This document shows, one piece after another, positions 1 to 9,995 of a stretch of 64,000 nucleotides of DNA. Source of the stretch: Gaeumannomyces sp. JS-464 (Eukaryota > Ascomycota > Sordariomycetes > Magnaporthales > Magnaporthaceae). The notes beneath the pieces are model-generated. The model saw nothing but the letters and a program-made list of their open reading frames with translations, had not been told where the DNA came from and made no database searches. Numbering within the stretch: the first letter of the stretch is position 1; every line of letters starts with the position of its first letter. The stretch is taken from contig NGZR01000008.1 in the NCBI GenBank assembly GCA_002197995.1, positions 806,001 through 870,000 of the forward strand. Reading direction: 5' to 3'. Made by a program: the position numbers and the translations under genes.

Positions 1-985
1 GTTCCCTATTCCCTAAAATGTTCAGTTTCGACGCCCATTCCTCTTGTTCCTGTTGAATCTCGTGAAAGTCGTTTTGGCCCTGTTCATTTAAAACCACGAC
101 TCGATGTTCTTTTATACTTTGCGGAGTATGTAGTTCCTGGAACGGAGTTCGCAAAATCTGAGGGTGGCAGTTGACCATAAACTGTTCTTCCAAAACTCTG
201 CATAAACACCCGTTTCTTCCTCTTTCTGAATTGTTTGGTAAGAGAGGGATAATGCTTCCATCATCTTTTCCTTTCCATTTATTTGCTGCTTTCCCTCTTT
301 GATCAAATAAACTCAATTTGCATTGTGCATAGTGGGGAAAATGTGCCATTACGATTCTTCTCTGTTGCCGTGCTCTCTGCTGATCAAAACGTTTCCTCAG
401 ACTTTTGGCGAGCAGCGCCTTCGAATTTGCAAGTCGAGCTTTGGCGAAAAGACCGTGGCATAACCCAAGGCAATAACTCTTTTTCGACAGAAGGGCTTTT
501 TTGGACTTTGACATTGCTAGCGTTGAATTATACGCAATCTCAAACACCAGAGCCGCATTTGTCGAATTTCTTGCTGTGCCGTAAAAGTACCATTCGGATG
601 TTTTTGATTGAAAATTACAGTTGCAATGGAAGAAAATTGCAGCTGCCTTTGCAAGAAATCGCGTAAAGGCCAGATTTAAAGCCTTTTTAGACCGACCAGT
701 AACGGTAATAACAACAACGCTGTGTTCCATTTTTCGATTTTCCTGCAACTGCACTTCGTCAACGTCCTGCCCTAAATTTGCATATAGTTTCCGCAATAGC
801 CTCGAACATATATGCAATACGCTTTGCGACTCGAAGATAGACGTTTGGTGATATGCAACCTTTAGTAAGGCTTTTCCTAGTAGGTCTATAGTACGATCGG
901 TAAGAGAAGCATTGTATGTTAGATTTCGTATATTGCCTAAATTTACAGCAAGATTCTTCACTATTGCTTTTTGATAGATAAACAT
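1..985 (-). CDS. DUF7168-like fungal protein, 3' end beyond the window
   Basis: Read on the minus strand, the frame is open from an ATG at 985 to the window edge, 328 codons without a stop. An in-frame stop lies upstream near 1050. Residues about 120-180 carry the pattern I recognise from fungal proteins with the DUF2786/DUF7168 pair: FFHCNC, then EWYFYGTARN, then ALVFEIAYN, then SYCLGLCHGL. A basic, Gln/Arg-rich stretch follows (KRFDQQRARQQRR). The molecular function of DUF7168 proteins is not known to me. No intron is needed in the visible part. The gene is incomplete because its C-terminus lies left of base 1. The ORF is certain; the family call is from memory of the motif. Confidence 0.72.
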   Translation of the reverse strand, partial: MFIYQKAIVKNLAVNLGNIRNLTYNASLTDRTIDLLGKALLKVAYHQTSIFESQSVLHICSRLLRKLYANLGQDVDEVQLQENRKMEHSVVVITVTGRSKKALNLAFTRFLAKAAAIFFHCNCNFQSKTSEWYFYGTARNSTNAALVFEIAYNSTLAMSKSKKALLSKKSYCLGLCHGLFAKARLANSKALLAKSLRKRFDQQRARQQRRIVMAHFPHYAQCKLSLFDQRGKAANKWKGKDDGSIIPLLPNNSERGRNGCLCRVLEEQFMVNCHPQILRTPFQELHTPQSIKEHRVVVLNEQGQNDFHEIQQEQEEWASKLNILGNRE

Positions 986-1479
986 TGTTTTTATTGTATA
1001 TAAAATACTTTCAGAGTAAGGAATGAACCGTTTTGATATAGAATGAAACACTAATTAAATATCAAATATCTCCTTAAAATTGGGCTTACAACCGCTATTA
1101 TCATGCACTTATGCCGGTAGGTTGCTTAAAAATCTATTGTTAGAAAGTGGCGATCAATACACGCTATTTCTCTCAATTTAAGAGCGGTCTGTCTAAGTAG
1201 AAGCGGGCTCCGGGCCCGCCTTGTTCACCGCCTTGTCCTTTTCTGTAACGGGGTCGCCTGTGGGGGCCGCCGTGGCTTGATATACAGTGGTGCCAGAGGG
1301 TTCAATCACGGAGTGATTGAACTGTTGGATCTTTTGGTCTATGTAGTTGAGTGGGTAAACTCTGGCACACTCCATTACATTTTCCACCTTGACCGTCTTT
1401 GCCTCCTGCGTTTTCTGCCTAGACTAGGGCTTAGAATCAGGCTCATCAGCCAGTTCGGCTTTTTGTCCTTGTGACTGAT
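986..1479. other. Intergenic, no gene seen
   Basis: AT-rich upstream region of the minus-strand gene, then a GC-richer stretch (1190-1470) with short overlapping frames on both strands. None has recognisable sequence. Confidence 0.5.
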
Positions 1480-1610
1480 TGTCACGGCCATTAGGGCCTC
1501 TTCAGTAGATAGGAGTTAACCCTGGCCGCGTGCAGGGCCTAAACCAACTATAACGTGACCCTGTTAGTGCTGTGACTTGCGCTAAGCAATCTCTTTTTGT
1601 ACTTGCCGAT
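1480..1610. repeat. Dispersed repeat, LTR-like left end
   Basis: Begins TGTCACGGCC, like the solo LTRs elsewhere in the window, but no matching right end is visible. The part from about 1525 to 1610 (GTGCAGGGCCTAAACC... and GCTAAGCAATCTCTTTT) recurs inverted at 11746-11850. It is probably a broken element. Confidence 0.5.
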
Positions 1611-1835
1611 TCAACAGTATTATTAAAGTCGTCCACGCAATTATTATTTATTTCTTTCGTCCCGTAGATTTCATTGTCTCCAATATCTTATCAAATTCTT
1701 TCGCAAAAACATTGTCTTGATTTTGCGTACCTTGCACTGCTTACAGTACTAACAGGGTCATCTTTAACTGATACGCTCTCTTGCAAGCATGAAAAATAGC
1801 GCTATCAAGGGCGCTGTGCATTGTTGGGGCACAAA

Positions 1836-2017
1836 TGTCACGGCCAGTAGGGCCTCAGATCACACGTGGAGGAATGGGGGCCTGCGGGTCCCACGTTGGT
1901 GGGCCCAGGACACAGGGATATCAGCATCTCTGCCCGCCTGGCCCTGCAGGGCCCGACTCTACCCTGAATATCATCTTCCTGCTCCCTCTATTTGCCCAGC
2001 CCCTACGTGCCTTGACA
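1836..2017 (+). mobile_element. Solo mini-LTR, family S5 (182 bp)
   Basis: Starts TGTCACGGCCAGTAGGGCC and ends CTACGTGCCTTGACA. Flanks are ACAAA (1831-1835) and ACAAG (2018-2022), so the 5-bp target duplication matches at 4 of 5 bases. It shares its interior with the copy at 7512-7715. It has no coding capacity; short frames across it are not genes. Confidence 0.75.
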
Positions 2018-2515
2018 ACAAGCTTGTATTACTGAAAGGGGTCGCCAAGGATTACCTTGTTCGGATGCGCCCGGGCATCGATCCACAGAGTTTCCCGCCC
2101 TCGGGACACGCGGTGCCGCGGGTCAATTCCTATAAAAATATTGAATCTGGAAATCGCTAAAGTGACTCACTGCCAGCAAACCCATCTTCACGTTGGGCGT
2201 CGAAGGTTCACAGGTGCAAATTTTCAATCGAACTCGTACCTTGGACCCAGATTTCTCTTGCATGTCGCCCCGCATTTCCTTGCTTCATAACCGACAACTA
2301 GCAAAAAGCAGCGAACTACATAGCGAAGATGCAAGAAAACGAAAGGATAAAGTGAAATTTGATTTCAAACTTTATCACTATAGGCAGAGTCCGAAAATCG
2401 TGGAGCAGACGCGGAGTAAGGTAGATTCCTGCCATTTTCGCTTGTTGTGTTATTTGCTAAACGTGCCTATTTCTCAGGTCAGCGCTTCGCGGGGCTCCTT
2501 TTGAAACATTCCAAC
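2018..2515. other. Intergenic, no gene seen
   Basis: Two overlapping frames of about 77 and 103 codons cross this stretch on the plus strand. Neither has a recognisable motif. Confidence 0.45.
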
Positions 2516-2888
2516 TGTCACGATTGGCGTTGGGAAAAGAGACTGGCTGCGATATACCCTAGACTTGAGGCTATCTAAAGCTGTGAGGAGTTGGCCGGTG
2601 CGCCGGTGCCCTACTTCACCCACGAGAGCGTCACCCACCGGATTGTCACCTCTCTCTAAGAACACAGACAATACAGAGCTGTTTCCCTCTTTTGCAGGCG
2701 GCCCTGCGGCCGCCCTACACCTCCAACAAAAGCTGAGGAAGGAAGCTAGGAATCGGTGCAGTGCACCGGATTGACTGGACGGGGTTTTTTGTGGGCAATT
2801 GGGCGCACGGGCCACTGTAGTCACCTGTCCCCCAGTGCCCTGGCTTTGGATGGGGTGGAAGCCCGCGAGGGCCCGCCACGCCATAACA
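2516..2888 (-). mobile_element. Solo mini-LTR, family S1, interrupted by S2
   Basis: Ends are TGTCACGATTGG at 2516 and CACGCCATAACA at 2888. An exact 5-bp duplication CCAAC lies at 2511-2515 and 2889-2893. The length is 373 bp. Removing the nested 147-bp element and one 5-bp duplication leaves 221 bp, exactly the length of the uninterrupted copy at 61798-62018, which is highly similar. The 136-codon minus frame across it is a shadow of the repeat. Confidence 0.92.
2582..2728 (-). mobile_element. Solo mini-LTR, family S2 (147 bp), nested
   Basis: TGTGAGGAGTTGG at 2582 to CACCTCCAACA at 2728, flanked by AAAGC at 2577-2581 and 2729-2733. It lies inside the S1 element. The second copy, at 46529-46675, is also 147 bp and nearly identical. 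TG..CA ends plus 5-bp duplications favour an LTR over a DNA-transposon MITE. Confidence 0.9.
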
Positions 2889-3035
2889 CCAACCCGGATC
2901 AGCTGCTACCGCTACACCCCTTGTAATTTCACAAAAAATGAGTATAAATATTTAATGGATTATATTATTTGTGCTAGCATAATTCCTGTAATGAATTGCG
3001 AACGGTTGTAATTAATAAGAAAAACCTAGTAGTGC

Positions 3036-3755
3036 TTAGTTTTCGCTATCTTGGATTTCCCGGTAAAAGCGCCAGTAACATCTGGAAAGTTCTTGCTTGG
3101 TAGTTTCCAAATTTTCATAATCCTTATCAGCATTTCTTTCCGCGCGGATAACCTTGCCGTCTTCGATGTAATAGTCGTAATTTAAATCTTTAAGAAAGAG
3201 AATATCACGAATGCCCCTGTTACCGATATAATCTTTCGTAAAGAATTGAGCAATATCGTCTGGATACTGCAAGCAACTAGAGAAATAGTTTCCAATATCA
3301 AATGTCGCAAATATATGATCCGCCTTATCGAGAAAAGGCCGGGCCAAATTTGATAATTCCTTAAGGTTATTTATAGGGTAATACGGGATTTGTGCATAAA
3401 ACCCTTGCCGAAGTGGTAAATTTTGTCGCCACCAATATCCTTCGAATTCGAAAATAAACGCATTGATTTTCGACTGTTCGTTAGAGACCTTAGGCTGAAG
3501 GTCGTGTGCAACAAATATTGAAAGTATCGTTGAAAATTGCGGGAAGCTTAGCAAGTTTTCCGATATATTGAGGTGAATTTGTCCGTTTCGATAAGGGAAA
3601 TCCACCGTGAAAGTGTAAATCATCTGGCGTGTTTGATGATTATATCGGTTCCAGCCGAGAGGAAGGCCTTCGTTGAAAATCTCGAAGTATTTAGCATTTT
3701 CGTAGTAATCAGATCGTTCGCCGGTTCTTGGGTCGATATAAGAAGGATAGCCCAT
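3036..3755 (-). CDS. Orphan protein, 239 residues
   Basis: Uninterrupted frame from ATG (MGYPSYIDPRTGERSDYYEN) to stop. The protein is rich in aromatic and acidic residues, has no signal peptide and no clear membrane segment, and ends in an acidic/basic helical-looking tail. I do not recognise the family. Codon use is AT-rich, like the other orphan frames at 8827-9547, 20186-21913 and 62581-63060. A 720-nt open frame in AT-rich DNA is unlikely by chance, so it is probably a real gene, but no homologue can be named. Confidence 0.6.
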   Translation of the reverse strand: MGYPSYIDPRTGERSDYYENAKYFEIFNEGLPLGWNRYNHQTRQMIYTFTVDFPYRNGQIHLNISENLLSFPQFSTILSIFVAHDLQPKVSNEQSKINAFIFEFEGYWWRQNLPLRQGFYAQIPYYPINNLKELSNLARPFLDKADHIFATFDIGNYFSSCLQYPDDIAQFFTKDYIGNRGIRDILFLKDLNYDYYIEDGKVIRAERNADKDYENLETTKQELSRCYWRFYREIQDSEN

Positions 3756-4488
3756 TTAGGGTTTTGAAAGACGAACTTTGCACAAGCGAGAGCAAGTACT
3801 TGTAATCTAATCCGCAGGAGAATGGTAGGGGAAAAGAGTAGAGAAGATGTTACAATGGGTAACGGGGTCTCGAGGAAGTTCCACTTTGTAACGATGATGG
3901 GAGGGATCCTAAATATAGGCGTTCGAATGCTCTAATTCTGGCTATCTTATGCGAGTCTCGGAAATAATGCACGGAAATAGACACAAGCCCCCGTGTACCG
4001 CCTCGTGTGTAGCTGCTAATGTTTTTTAAAGGTATTAAAAAGCTTAAACGTGCAGCACACATGATTGAGCAAATAACGAAACAGTTCCATTGTCATGACC
4101 TAGAGATGTCAGAGACAGGACCCGATTAGATAAGCGTCTGGAGCGCACGCTCCTCCTCCGGAGCGTCCCCTTATGGGGCCGCCCCAACTGGGAATCTGGC
4201 TCCTCCACACTTAGGGGCAAGATTCAGCAACGTCAATACCGAGACCTGACTGCTGGCCACTTGCTGCTTTCTCTAGCGCCTTGGATGCTGTGAACCCAGT
4301 CCCTCCTGGTAGGTACCCCAAGTCACGACATCCATGCATTCACATTATAATAGGAAATAAAGTGATGTTGATTTTGATAATACTGGGTCCTGAAAATAAA
4401 GGTAGCTATCCCTTGTAGTCTATTCGAGTCCAAATTAAACGAAAAGACCATATTCTGTTCAAATATACAATAGAAGGCTGAATGCGTA
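3756..4488. other. Intergenic, no gene seen
   Basis: Contains only short frames. I see no repeat ends or RNA genes here. It ends at the TA flank of the next element. Confidence 0.45.
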
Positions 4489-5302
4489 AGTCGGAGTGCC
4501 CCCTGTTGGCCACCCCCCCTGTTGGCCACCTATTTCCCCATATAAACCGGTAAAAACTCATGGTTTTAACAACGCAATTAAATATCGAATAAAAATCGCA
4601 AAAATACGAGCTAAAAAGGGTTATAAAATCTAAAAGCGAGATTTTTCATATATAATAAAAAGGTATTATTTATACGTTATTACGGGTAATAAGCTTATAT
4701 ATTAATTAAAAGTTAAAAATTACGTATAAATTATATGTAAATAAAAAACGGTAATAATTTTATAATTACTATGTAAATTTTACTGCAATAAGTTTATACG
4801 GATTTACAACGTTAAAATATATAATATAATTAAAAAAATAAATTTATATAATTTTTTTACAATTTTTAAAAAATCATTTCCTAATATACTGTGTCATACA
4901 CTGTCTGAATGCTATATATTGGGGTAATTACGTAATATATATAATATAAAAATTCTACGTTAAAATCCGCGATTTTATATATATAATGCAAAAAACCGCA
5001 TATTTATAACTTATATAATTAAAAAGTTATTAGCAACTTTTTAATGTTATAATTTCCATACAATTTATTAGCAAACCTTAACAATTTGCATATATTTACT
5101 TTTATTGCTTAACCGTTAATATTAAAACCTATAATAAATTCTCATTATATATTTTTATTTTTAGGCTTTACTAATATTGTCACCGTTTATTTTTCCGACT
5201 TTTATTCGATTTTTAATTGCGTTGTTAAAACCGTGAGTTTTTACCGGTTTATATGGGGAAATAGTGGCAACAGGGGGGTGGCCAACAGGGGGTACTCCGG
5301 CT
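4489..5302. mobile_element. AT-rich Fot1/pogo-like relict with long inverted repeats (RIP-like)
   Basis: Imperfect terminal inverted repeats of about 110-120 bp, beginning AGTCGGAGTGCCCCC on the left and AGCCGGAGTACCCCC on the right (reverse complement). The element is flanked by TA at 4487-4488 and 5303-5304. The start resembles the ends of the Fot1 copy at 54826 (AGTCAAGACCCCTG), including a following GGCCACCCC block. The interior is strongly AT-rich with many TATA and TTAA steps and no usable frame. This is consistent with repeat-induced point mutation of a non-autonomous or deleted pogo-class element (inference). Confidence 0.8.
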
Positions 5303-5336
5303 TAATTGGCTCTATTGTGAAGATAAGAGAAACTAA

Positions 5337-5690
5337 GGGCGTGTTTGGTGTGACGGGTTCGGCACTAGGGAGCCTCCACCCACCTAGGCCAAAAGTCGAC
5401 TAAGACAAAGCTGCCACTTTGTCTCAATTGGAGGCTCATACCCTTCGTGATGCAAGCTGCACGCAGGGCACGCCACGCCGTAACATTTGGTAGTAACGGT
5501 TTTTGCTCAACTTTGAAGAGAAATAAATCAATACGAAAGGCGAAGCGACAAATAAATATTAGCCTGGGTGCTCTTTAGCAAACAGTAACGTGCTTTTGAC
5601 AAGCTTTTTTCTAACGCAAAGCCTCTGGTTCCGAGATATCTTTTAGCAAAACACCGGTTTATTAAAAAAACCGCTACCACCAAACACGGC
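5337..5690. mobile_element. Harbinger-type MITE (212 bp) split by an LTR
   Basis: Inverted ends GGGCGTGTTTGGT... (left) and, on the reverse complement of the right end, GCCGTGTTTGGTGGTAGCGG. TAA occurs on both sides (5334-5336 and 5691-5693). The left arm is interrupted by the S3 LTR at 5349-5485. Subtracting it and its 5-bp duplication leaves 212 bp. The ends match the larger MITEs at 12156, 34228 and 60563. Confidence 0.8.
5349..5485 (-). mobile_element. Solo mini-LTR, family S3 (137 bp), inside the MITE
   Basis: TGTGACGGGTTCGGC at 5349 to CACGCCGTAACA at 5485, with TTTGG duplicated at 5344-5348 and 5486-5490. It is the same family as 51889-52030 (opposite orientation). A related fragment lies at 18573-18705. 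Confidence 0.9.
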
Positions 5691-5831
5691 TAATTTTGTA
5701 AAACCACAAACCTGCTGCTTAAGAGCGATTTTCTTATCAGTCTTTTATATCTACGGCTGCTTTTATAATCAAGATTGGAACAGAAACCCAAATATAAAAA
5801 CACAAACTATGCTTTATATCTGCCTACTCAC

Positions 5832-6367
5832 CATGGATCACGGTCGAGTTGATAAGCAAAGGCGGTGCAAGTCCACAAAGCATCAACGGAAGCATAGCCA
5901 GTCACCACCTGTGGATCTACCAGCTTCCACCGCATGGATCGACATCCCCTTCCACCATTTCAAAACCGCGCACAACATATAACCCAAAGCTGGAGAGAAA
6001 GCTAAAGCAAATGGCGCTACCACTAGTGCCGCTGGTGCAAATAACAACAGGCCACATCCACCCGGCCTTCCCCATAACATTACTTAACTACTGGCTCCTT
6101 ACCGATGACCAGCTCGAATCTCTAGCGCACTTTTACCACCAGCGGACGCCATCTTTTTGGACCAGTTACTACCCACACCCTGTGCAATGGGGACCGAAAC
6201 TGCCGATAGAGGAGAAGCGGCGCAGGATTGGCAGGTTTATCGGGCTCCAAGGATGCGAAACTCCCATTACACTAAAAACGGCTGAGGAGCTGCTAAACGA
6301 AGCAAGGCGGGAAGCCGCAATAGCCAACAACGCGGACGAAACTTCAAAGCGTAAATTTGGCTTTTAG
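5832..6367 (+). CDS. Small fungal protein with an HFYHQRTPS / RFIGLQGCETP domain
   Basis: The convincing part is the frame ending at 6367: it reads LLNYWLLTDDQLESLAHFYHQ, then RTPSFWTSYYPHPV, then EEKRRRIGRFIGLQGCETP, and finishes with an Ala/Glu-rich helix. I have the impression that this core recurs in fungal proteins of unknown function, but I cannot name a family. The start is unsettled. The ATG at 5832 is in another frame and hits a stop near 5989, so a small intron or indel would be needed. The frame itself is open from 5849, and its first internal ATG is at 6011. Confidence 0.5.
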
Positions 6368-6526
6368 GAGAATTCCCTCTCCCCCTGCACGAATTTAGCG
6401 AATCCATGCTTGTTTCCAGCCGAATCGGTGTGCAGCTATTTATTACGGTAAAATTCTTTATTAAACTAGCATGCTTTTTCTAACTTTTAGTTTGTAATGC
6501 GTTCGATTGGTAATTGAAGCTACTAA

Positions 6527-7054
6527 GTGTTTACTGCCGAGTTTCTTTGCTTTAACTCGCTTCTTTCTTATATTCTTTCCCTTTTTCTTTTCTATCCCAC
6601 ATTGTTTCTCGATATCTTTTACCAGGAGCAGGACGGCGATGGTGTCGAAATGCCACTGTATCCGCCTATTCTTTTTCCCCTGCCCCGCACACACATAGCC
6701 CAACCCCGAAGGTGGGGGAATGTGCTAAGGGGGACCTTGGGCACGAACTTTAAATTGCCGGGAATCACGTTTACAGGCGACGAAATAGCCGATAACGAAA
6801 AGAGGAACTGGTTATCGGATGATACGGAAAAGTGGGACGCCAACATTTTCCACGAGAAATATCAGGAGGGCCCCATATCAACACTTACTTTCAATCAGGT
6901 AGACAAAGCATTCATCAGGAATGGGGGACGTTACTGTTGCCAACGGCCTGCATTCAAACTGGTGATGGCGATGGCTTCATTTTGTTATTTCTTTTTATCT
7001 TTTTTTTTTTTTTGCCTGTTTAGTGTTGTCTCAGTGTCGTCCAGGGTCCGTTAA
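6527..7054 (+). CDS. Hypothetical frame, possibly an exon
   Basis: A 175-codon frame. Its first part is a T-rich stretch that looks non-coding (an intron-like TTTTACCAG precedes codons for EQDGDGVEMPLYPP). The middle (GNVLRGTLGTNFKLPGIT, DEIADNEKRNWLSDDTEKW) looks protein-like. The end is a poly-T run encoding phenylalanines. Most likely only about 6620-6990 is coding, if any. No family is recognised. Confidence 0.3.
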   Translation: MFTAEFLCFNSLLSYILSLFLFYPTLFLDIFYQEQDGDGVEMPLYPPILFPLPRTHIAQPRRWGNVLRGTLGTNFKLPGITFTGDEIADNEKRNWLSDDTEKWDANIFHEKYQEGPISTLTFNQVDKAFIRNGGRYCCQRPAFKLVMAMASFCYFFLSFFFFCLFSVVSVSSRVR

Positions 7055-7511
7055 GTGGCATACGTAGTAGAATCCCCTGCAAATTGCATTCATTTTTATT
7101 GGATCTCGCTACCTCCTGACCGATTCACCGACCAGCGTGCGGCATTAAGGTCGCTGCTTCCTTATCCCTATCGCCTACGCAGGCAATTTTAGCCGCCCCA
7201 CCCACCTGCCAATTTCAGCAAAGCGCCGCCCCACCCCTCCTCGTCCAATGTACCTCTTGCAATTGCACAAGTACCTTCCTATTGTTAACTTGGAACTCCA
7301 CTGCACCGCTACATTGGTGCACGAGTATTTTGTTCCCGCCCGCCAGCCCCCCGCAGGGCAAGTCCTCCGATTATTTGTGGATTGCCACCGCAAATTTATT
7401 GCGACAGCCTAATTTACAGGCATCACAGTGCACACGTGTCAGAGCCGATAGGAGGGGAAGCGATTTGTGGTAATCCCTCCATGGGCGATTAAAACATGGG
7501 GCAGGGAGAGT
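7055..7511. other. Intergenic, no gene seen
   Basis: C-rich then mixed sequence with only short overlapping frames. Confidence 0.45.
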
Positions 7512-7715
7512 TGTCACGGCCAATACGGCCTCAGATCACAAATGGAGGAATGGGGGCCTGCAGGCCCTTATCAGCCGATAAGGGCGGGTCCCACCTTGGT
7601 GGGCCCGGGGCAGAGATATCAGCATCTCTGCCCGCCTGGCCCTGCAGGGCCCAACTCTACTCTGAATATCATCTTTCTGCTCCATCTATTTGCCCAGCCC
7701 CTACGTGCCGTGACA
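7512..7715 (+). mobile_element. Solo mini-LTR, family S5 (204 bp)
   Basis: TGTCACGGCCAATACGGCC at 7512 to CTACGTGCCGTGACA at 7715. AGAGT is duplicated exactly at 7507-7511 and 7716-7720. The terminal 8 bases are perfectly inverted (TGTCACGG/CCGTGACA). The element contains a short palindrome CCCTTATCAGCCGATAAGGG near 7566 that the 1836 copy lacks, which accounts for most of its extra length. Confidence 0.92.
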
Positions 7716-8826
7716 AGAGTTCTCATTGGAGCAACTCGCTATTTAAGTTAAAACGCAGGCGATCGAAATTAATGAACAGCTAAAATGGTATTTGGTATTT
7801 TAAGAAAAAACAACACATTAATAGACTTGTTACAACATCCTGTGAAGCGGGAGGAGGCAACAGGGGTTACATCGACTCCGCCCAAAGGGGTTTCTGGTCA
7901 CACAGAAGGTTTTAAGAACCCTATTGATGGCGTTGAAAACGACGGGGGCGGGACCGCTACTGTGACGGTTCAGCATTGACGTCGCACGCGCCTATATGAA
8001 CCTCATGTCAAGTCATGTGTCATGACTTGGCATCGTGCCCTTTTGTGGGTGTGTGCCGTATGTGGAAAAGGTTCATTCCATTCGTTACAGCTACTATAAG
8101 GCCCGAAACAAAAGCTCTTCGGTATTTTTACTAGGTTCGGGCTGTCTTTATATTAAGTTATTACCTGCTTCACGTTGCATTTCTGTTTGCATCGTATCTT
8201 CTACCAGCCTACCCAGAAAATACCCATTGTTGCGTAAGTCTTAATATGTGCTCATAGTTGTTTCGGCCAGTTGCCTCCCGTTGTATAATTATTCCTTAAG
8301 GTTTTACCAACTGCCAAAGAGCGGAATGACGGAAGCTGTCAAAGCCGATATGAGGGGTCTGCTAAGTGGTGTGCGAAGAGTGTCTTTTCATTATAAAGAG
8401 GCCTGCAGGGCCCTTCGCCCGGTGCCTTAGATATGGTGCCCGGAGGTGCTGACAAATTGGACTGACCAGTCATGTCACCCCCCTAGTGGCCATGACAGAA
8501 GCTTTATTATAAACGGGAGGGCGGGTCGACAGGATACTTCAATTTACCCTTTGGTCGTTGCGTCGATCCAATCTTGCAACATGACAAAACTACCAAATTG
8601 GGTGCCTGTACTTGCTACTAAAACGGCTAATAAGACAAAGTAGCTACTATTGCTCAGTAGGAGGCTCAAGTACCCAATTTGAGGGTAGACGGTAGGGAAC
8701 CCCAAGCTATCACATTTGCCTGAATGAAAGCATCAATTTTACAGGCAGAACCCACCTTTTACCATGTTATAAATAACATAAAGTTTTAGCTCTTGTAGGA
8801 GATGGGAATTGATTAGGGAACTAACT
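7716..8826. other. Intergenic with a decayed S3-like trace
   Basis: Only short frames. Around 8600-8690 the sequence (AAGACAAAGTAGC..., GGAGGCTCAAGTACCC) resembles the interior of the S3 mini-LTRs but has lost clear ends. Confidence 0.35.
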
Positions 8827-9547
8827 CTATCCCCACACGTTCATAGAAGCCGGTTCCCAACTATATGGCTCATTGTACCTCCAATCGTCTTTGTTAGCCA
8901 AAGTAATTTCAGCTGGTAGTACATCACTACGCCAAAATAAACGATGGACGATATTGTCGTTTCCAAAGTGCAAAGGAATTGAAGAAACCTTGTCAATTTT
9001 CAACTCTCCATTGCACTCAAAACGCCCTCCGATATTTTCAGTAATATTTTCAAAATCACCATTATATTGTAAGGCCATGGTTGTTAGAATCTTCTTTGAC
9101 TTTGTGTCTGATTTTAAGCCAGGGTCCGTTCTTAAGCCAAAAAGTCTTTTTGATGTTTCTGTGAAAGGCTTCATCAGCCGCGACAATTTCATGTACGTGA
9201 AGAGTAATTTCACATTTGCCTCCAGCGCCGAAAATCTCAACTTCATGCCGCTCTGGATTGAACTTATGCGTCTTCAAAGATTCAAAAAACATTTCCTTTG
9301 TATTGCTGAGATAGGCTTCTCCATCCCAATCGTGAATAACAATTGCAAGGTCTAAAGGTTTGTCAGATTCTGATTCGTTTTGAAGTTTTTCCAAATCAAT
9401 GCCTACTAACGTGGGATTGATATATTCAAGGCTGCCGTCTCGCGCATTATCGTTGTTTATTTCAAGCAATCTCTCGATCCATGCTGTATTCTTAAAAATC
9501 CTTCCCCATACGTCAGGTCTTTTGGATTTCTTATTGGTGAAAGGCAT
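8827..9547 (-). CDS. Orphan protein with one apparent frameshift
   Basis: Two overlapping minus frames form one gene. The first begins at the ATG at 9547 (MPFTNKKSKRPDVWGRIF) and runs to about 9062. The second covers about 9100-8827 and ends in PYSWEPASMNVWG. The join needs a net +1 shift between about 9062 and 9100; no GT..AG intron of normal size fits. The protein would be about 240 residues, soluble and without a signal peptide, family not recognised. A TATA-like element lies about 60 bp upstream of the ATG (9603-9611, minus strand). It is divergent from the J-domain gene at 9996. The shift could be a sequencing error or a genuine lesion. Confidence 0.55.
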
Positions 9548-9602
9548 GTTTCTTTGATTTCTTGGGGATACGGTTACACTTGAAGTTCCTTTGGGCGAGC
9601 CT

Positions 9603-9611
9603 TTTATAAAT
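9603..9611 (-). promoter_or_regulatory. TATA-like element for 8827-9547
   Basis: Reading ATTTATAAAAGG on the minus strand, about 60 bp before the ATG at 9547. Confidence 0.45.
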
Positions 9612-9803
9612 GCTTGCCTTCGAATTCTGTTTCTGTTTTAGACTTCATTCCAGCGTAAATGACTTCCTTTTTGGCAACTGCAGCTAACGCAGCTTTTCGC
9701 TGTAGCTTTGGGGTTACATTCACTTCGCGGCCAAGGTCTGTTTACAACGTTCTCGTTGCATTGGAAAACCCTTCCCAGAATATGCGCCACAAGCGGCTGC
9801 TTT

Positions 9804-9846
9804 GAAGCAACAAAAGCCTATAACACTTTGCGCTATTTGTTGCTTC
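9804..9846. repeat. 11-bp inverted repeat in a divergent promoter region
   Basis: GAAGCAACAAA (9804-9814) and TTTGTTGCTTC (9836-9846) are exact inverted copies, 21 bp apart, between the divergent genes 8827-9547 and 9996-11612. This could be a binding site or cruciform; the role is unknown. Confidence 0.6.
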
Positions 9847-9929
9847 CGCATTTTAGGCGCAAAATATCCAATATTCTGTACGTAACCAAAGCCTTCAAAT
9901 TTAGAAGCAGTCCTTATACTGCCAGTTTA

Positions 9930-9938
9930 TCTATATAA
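9930..9938 (+). promoter_or_regulatory. TATA-like element for the J-domain gene
   Basis: CTATATAAAG about 60 bp upstream of the ATG at 9996. Confidence 0.5.
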
Positions 9939-9995
9939 AGTGAAAAGCATCCGGAAGTCCGCTGGTTCATCGAGATATTTCTCATAACCTCCAAG

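Noticed and set aside
2474..2884. 136-codon minus frame
   Set aside because: It lies inside the nested S1/S2 LTRs; the same residues appear wherever the repeat occurs (for example 61739-61963 and 46540-46680).
7467..7783. Overlapping plus frames of about 95 codons
   Set aside because: They span the S5 LTR at 7512-7715, and the same residues occur at 1835-2035.
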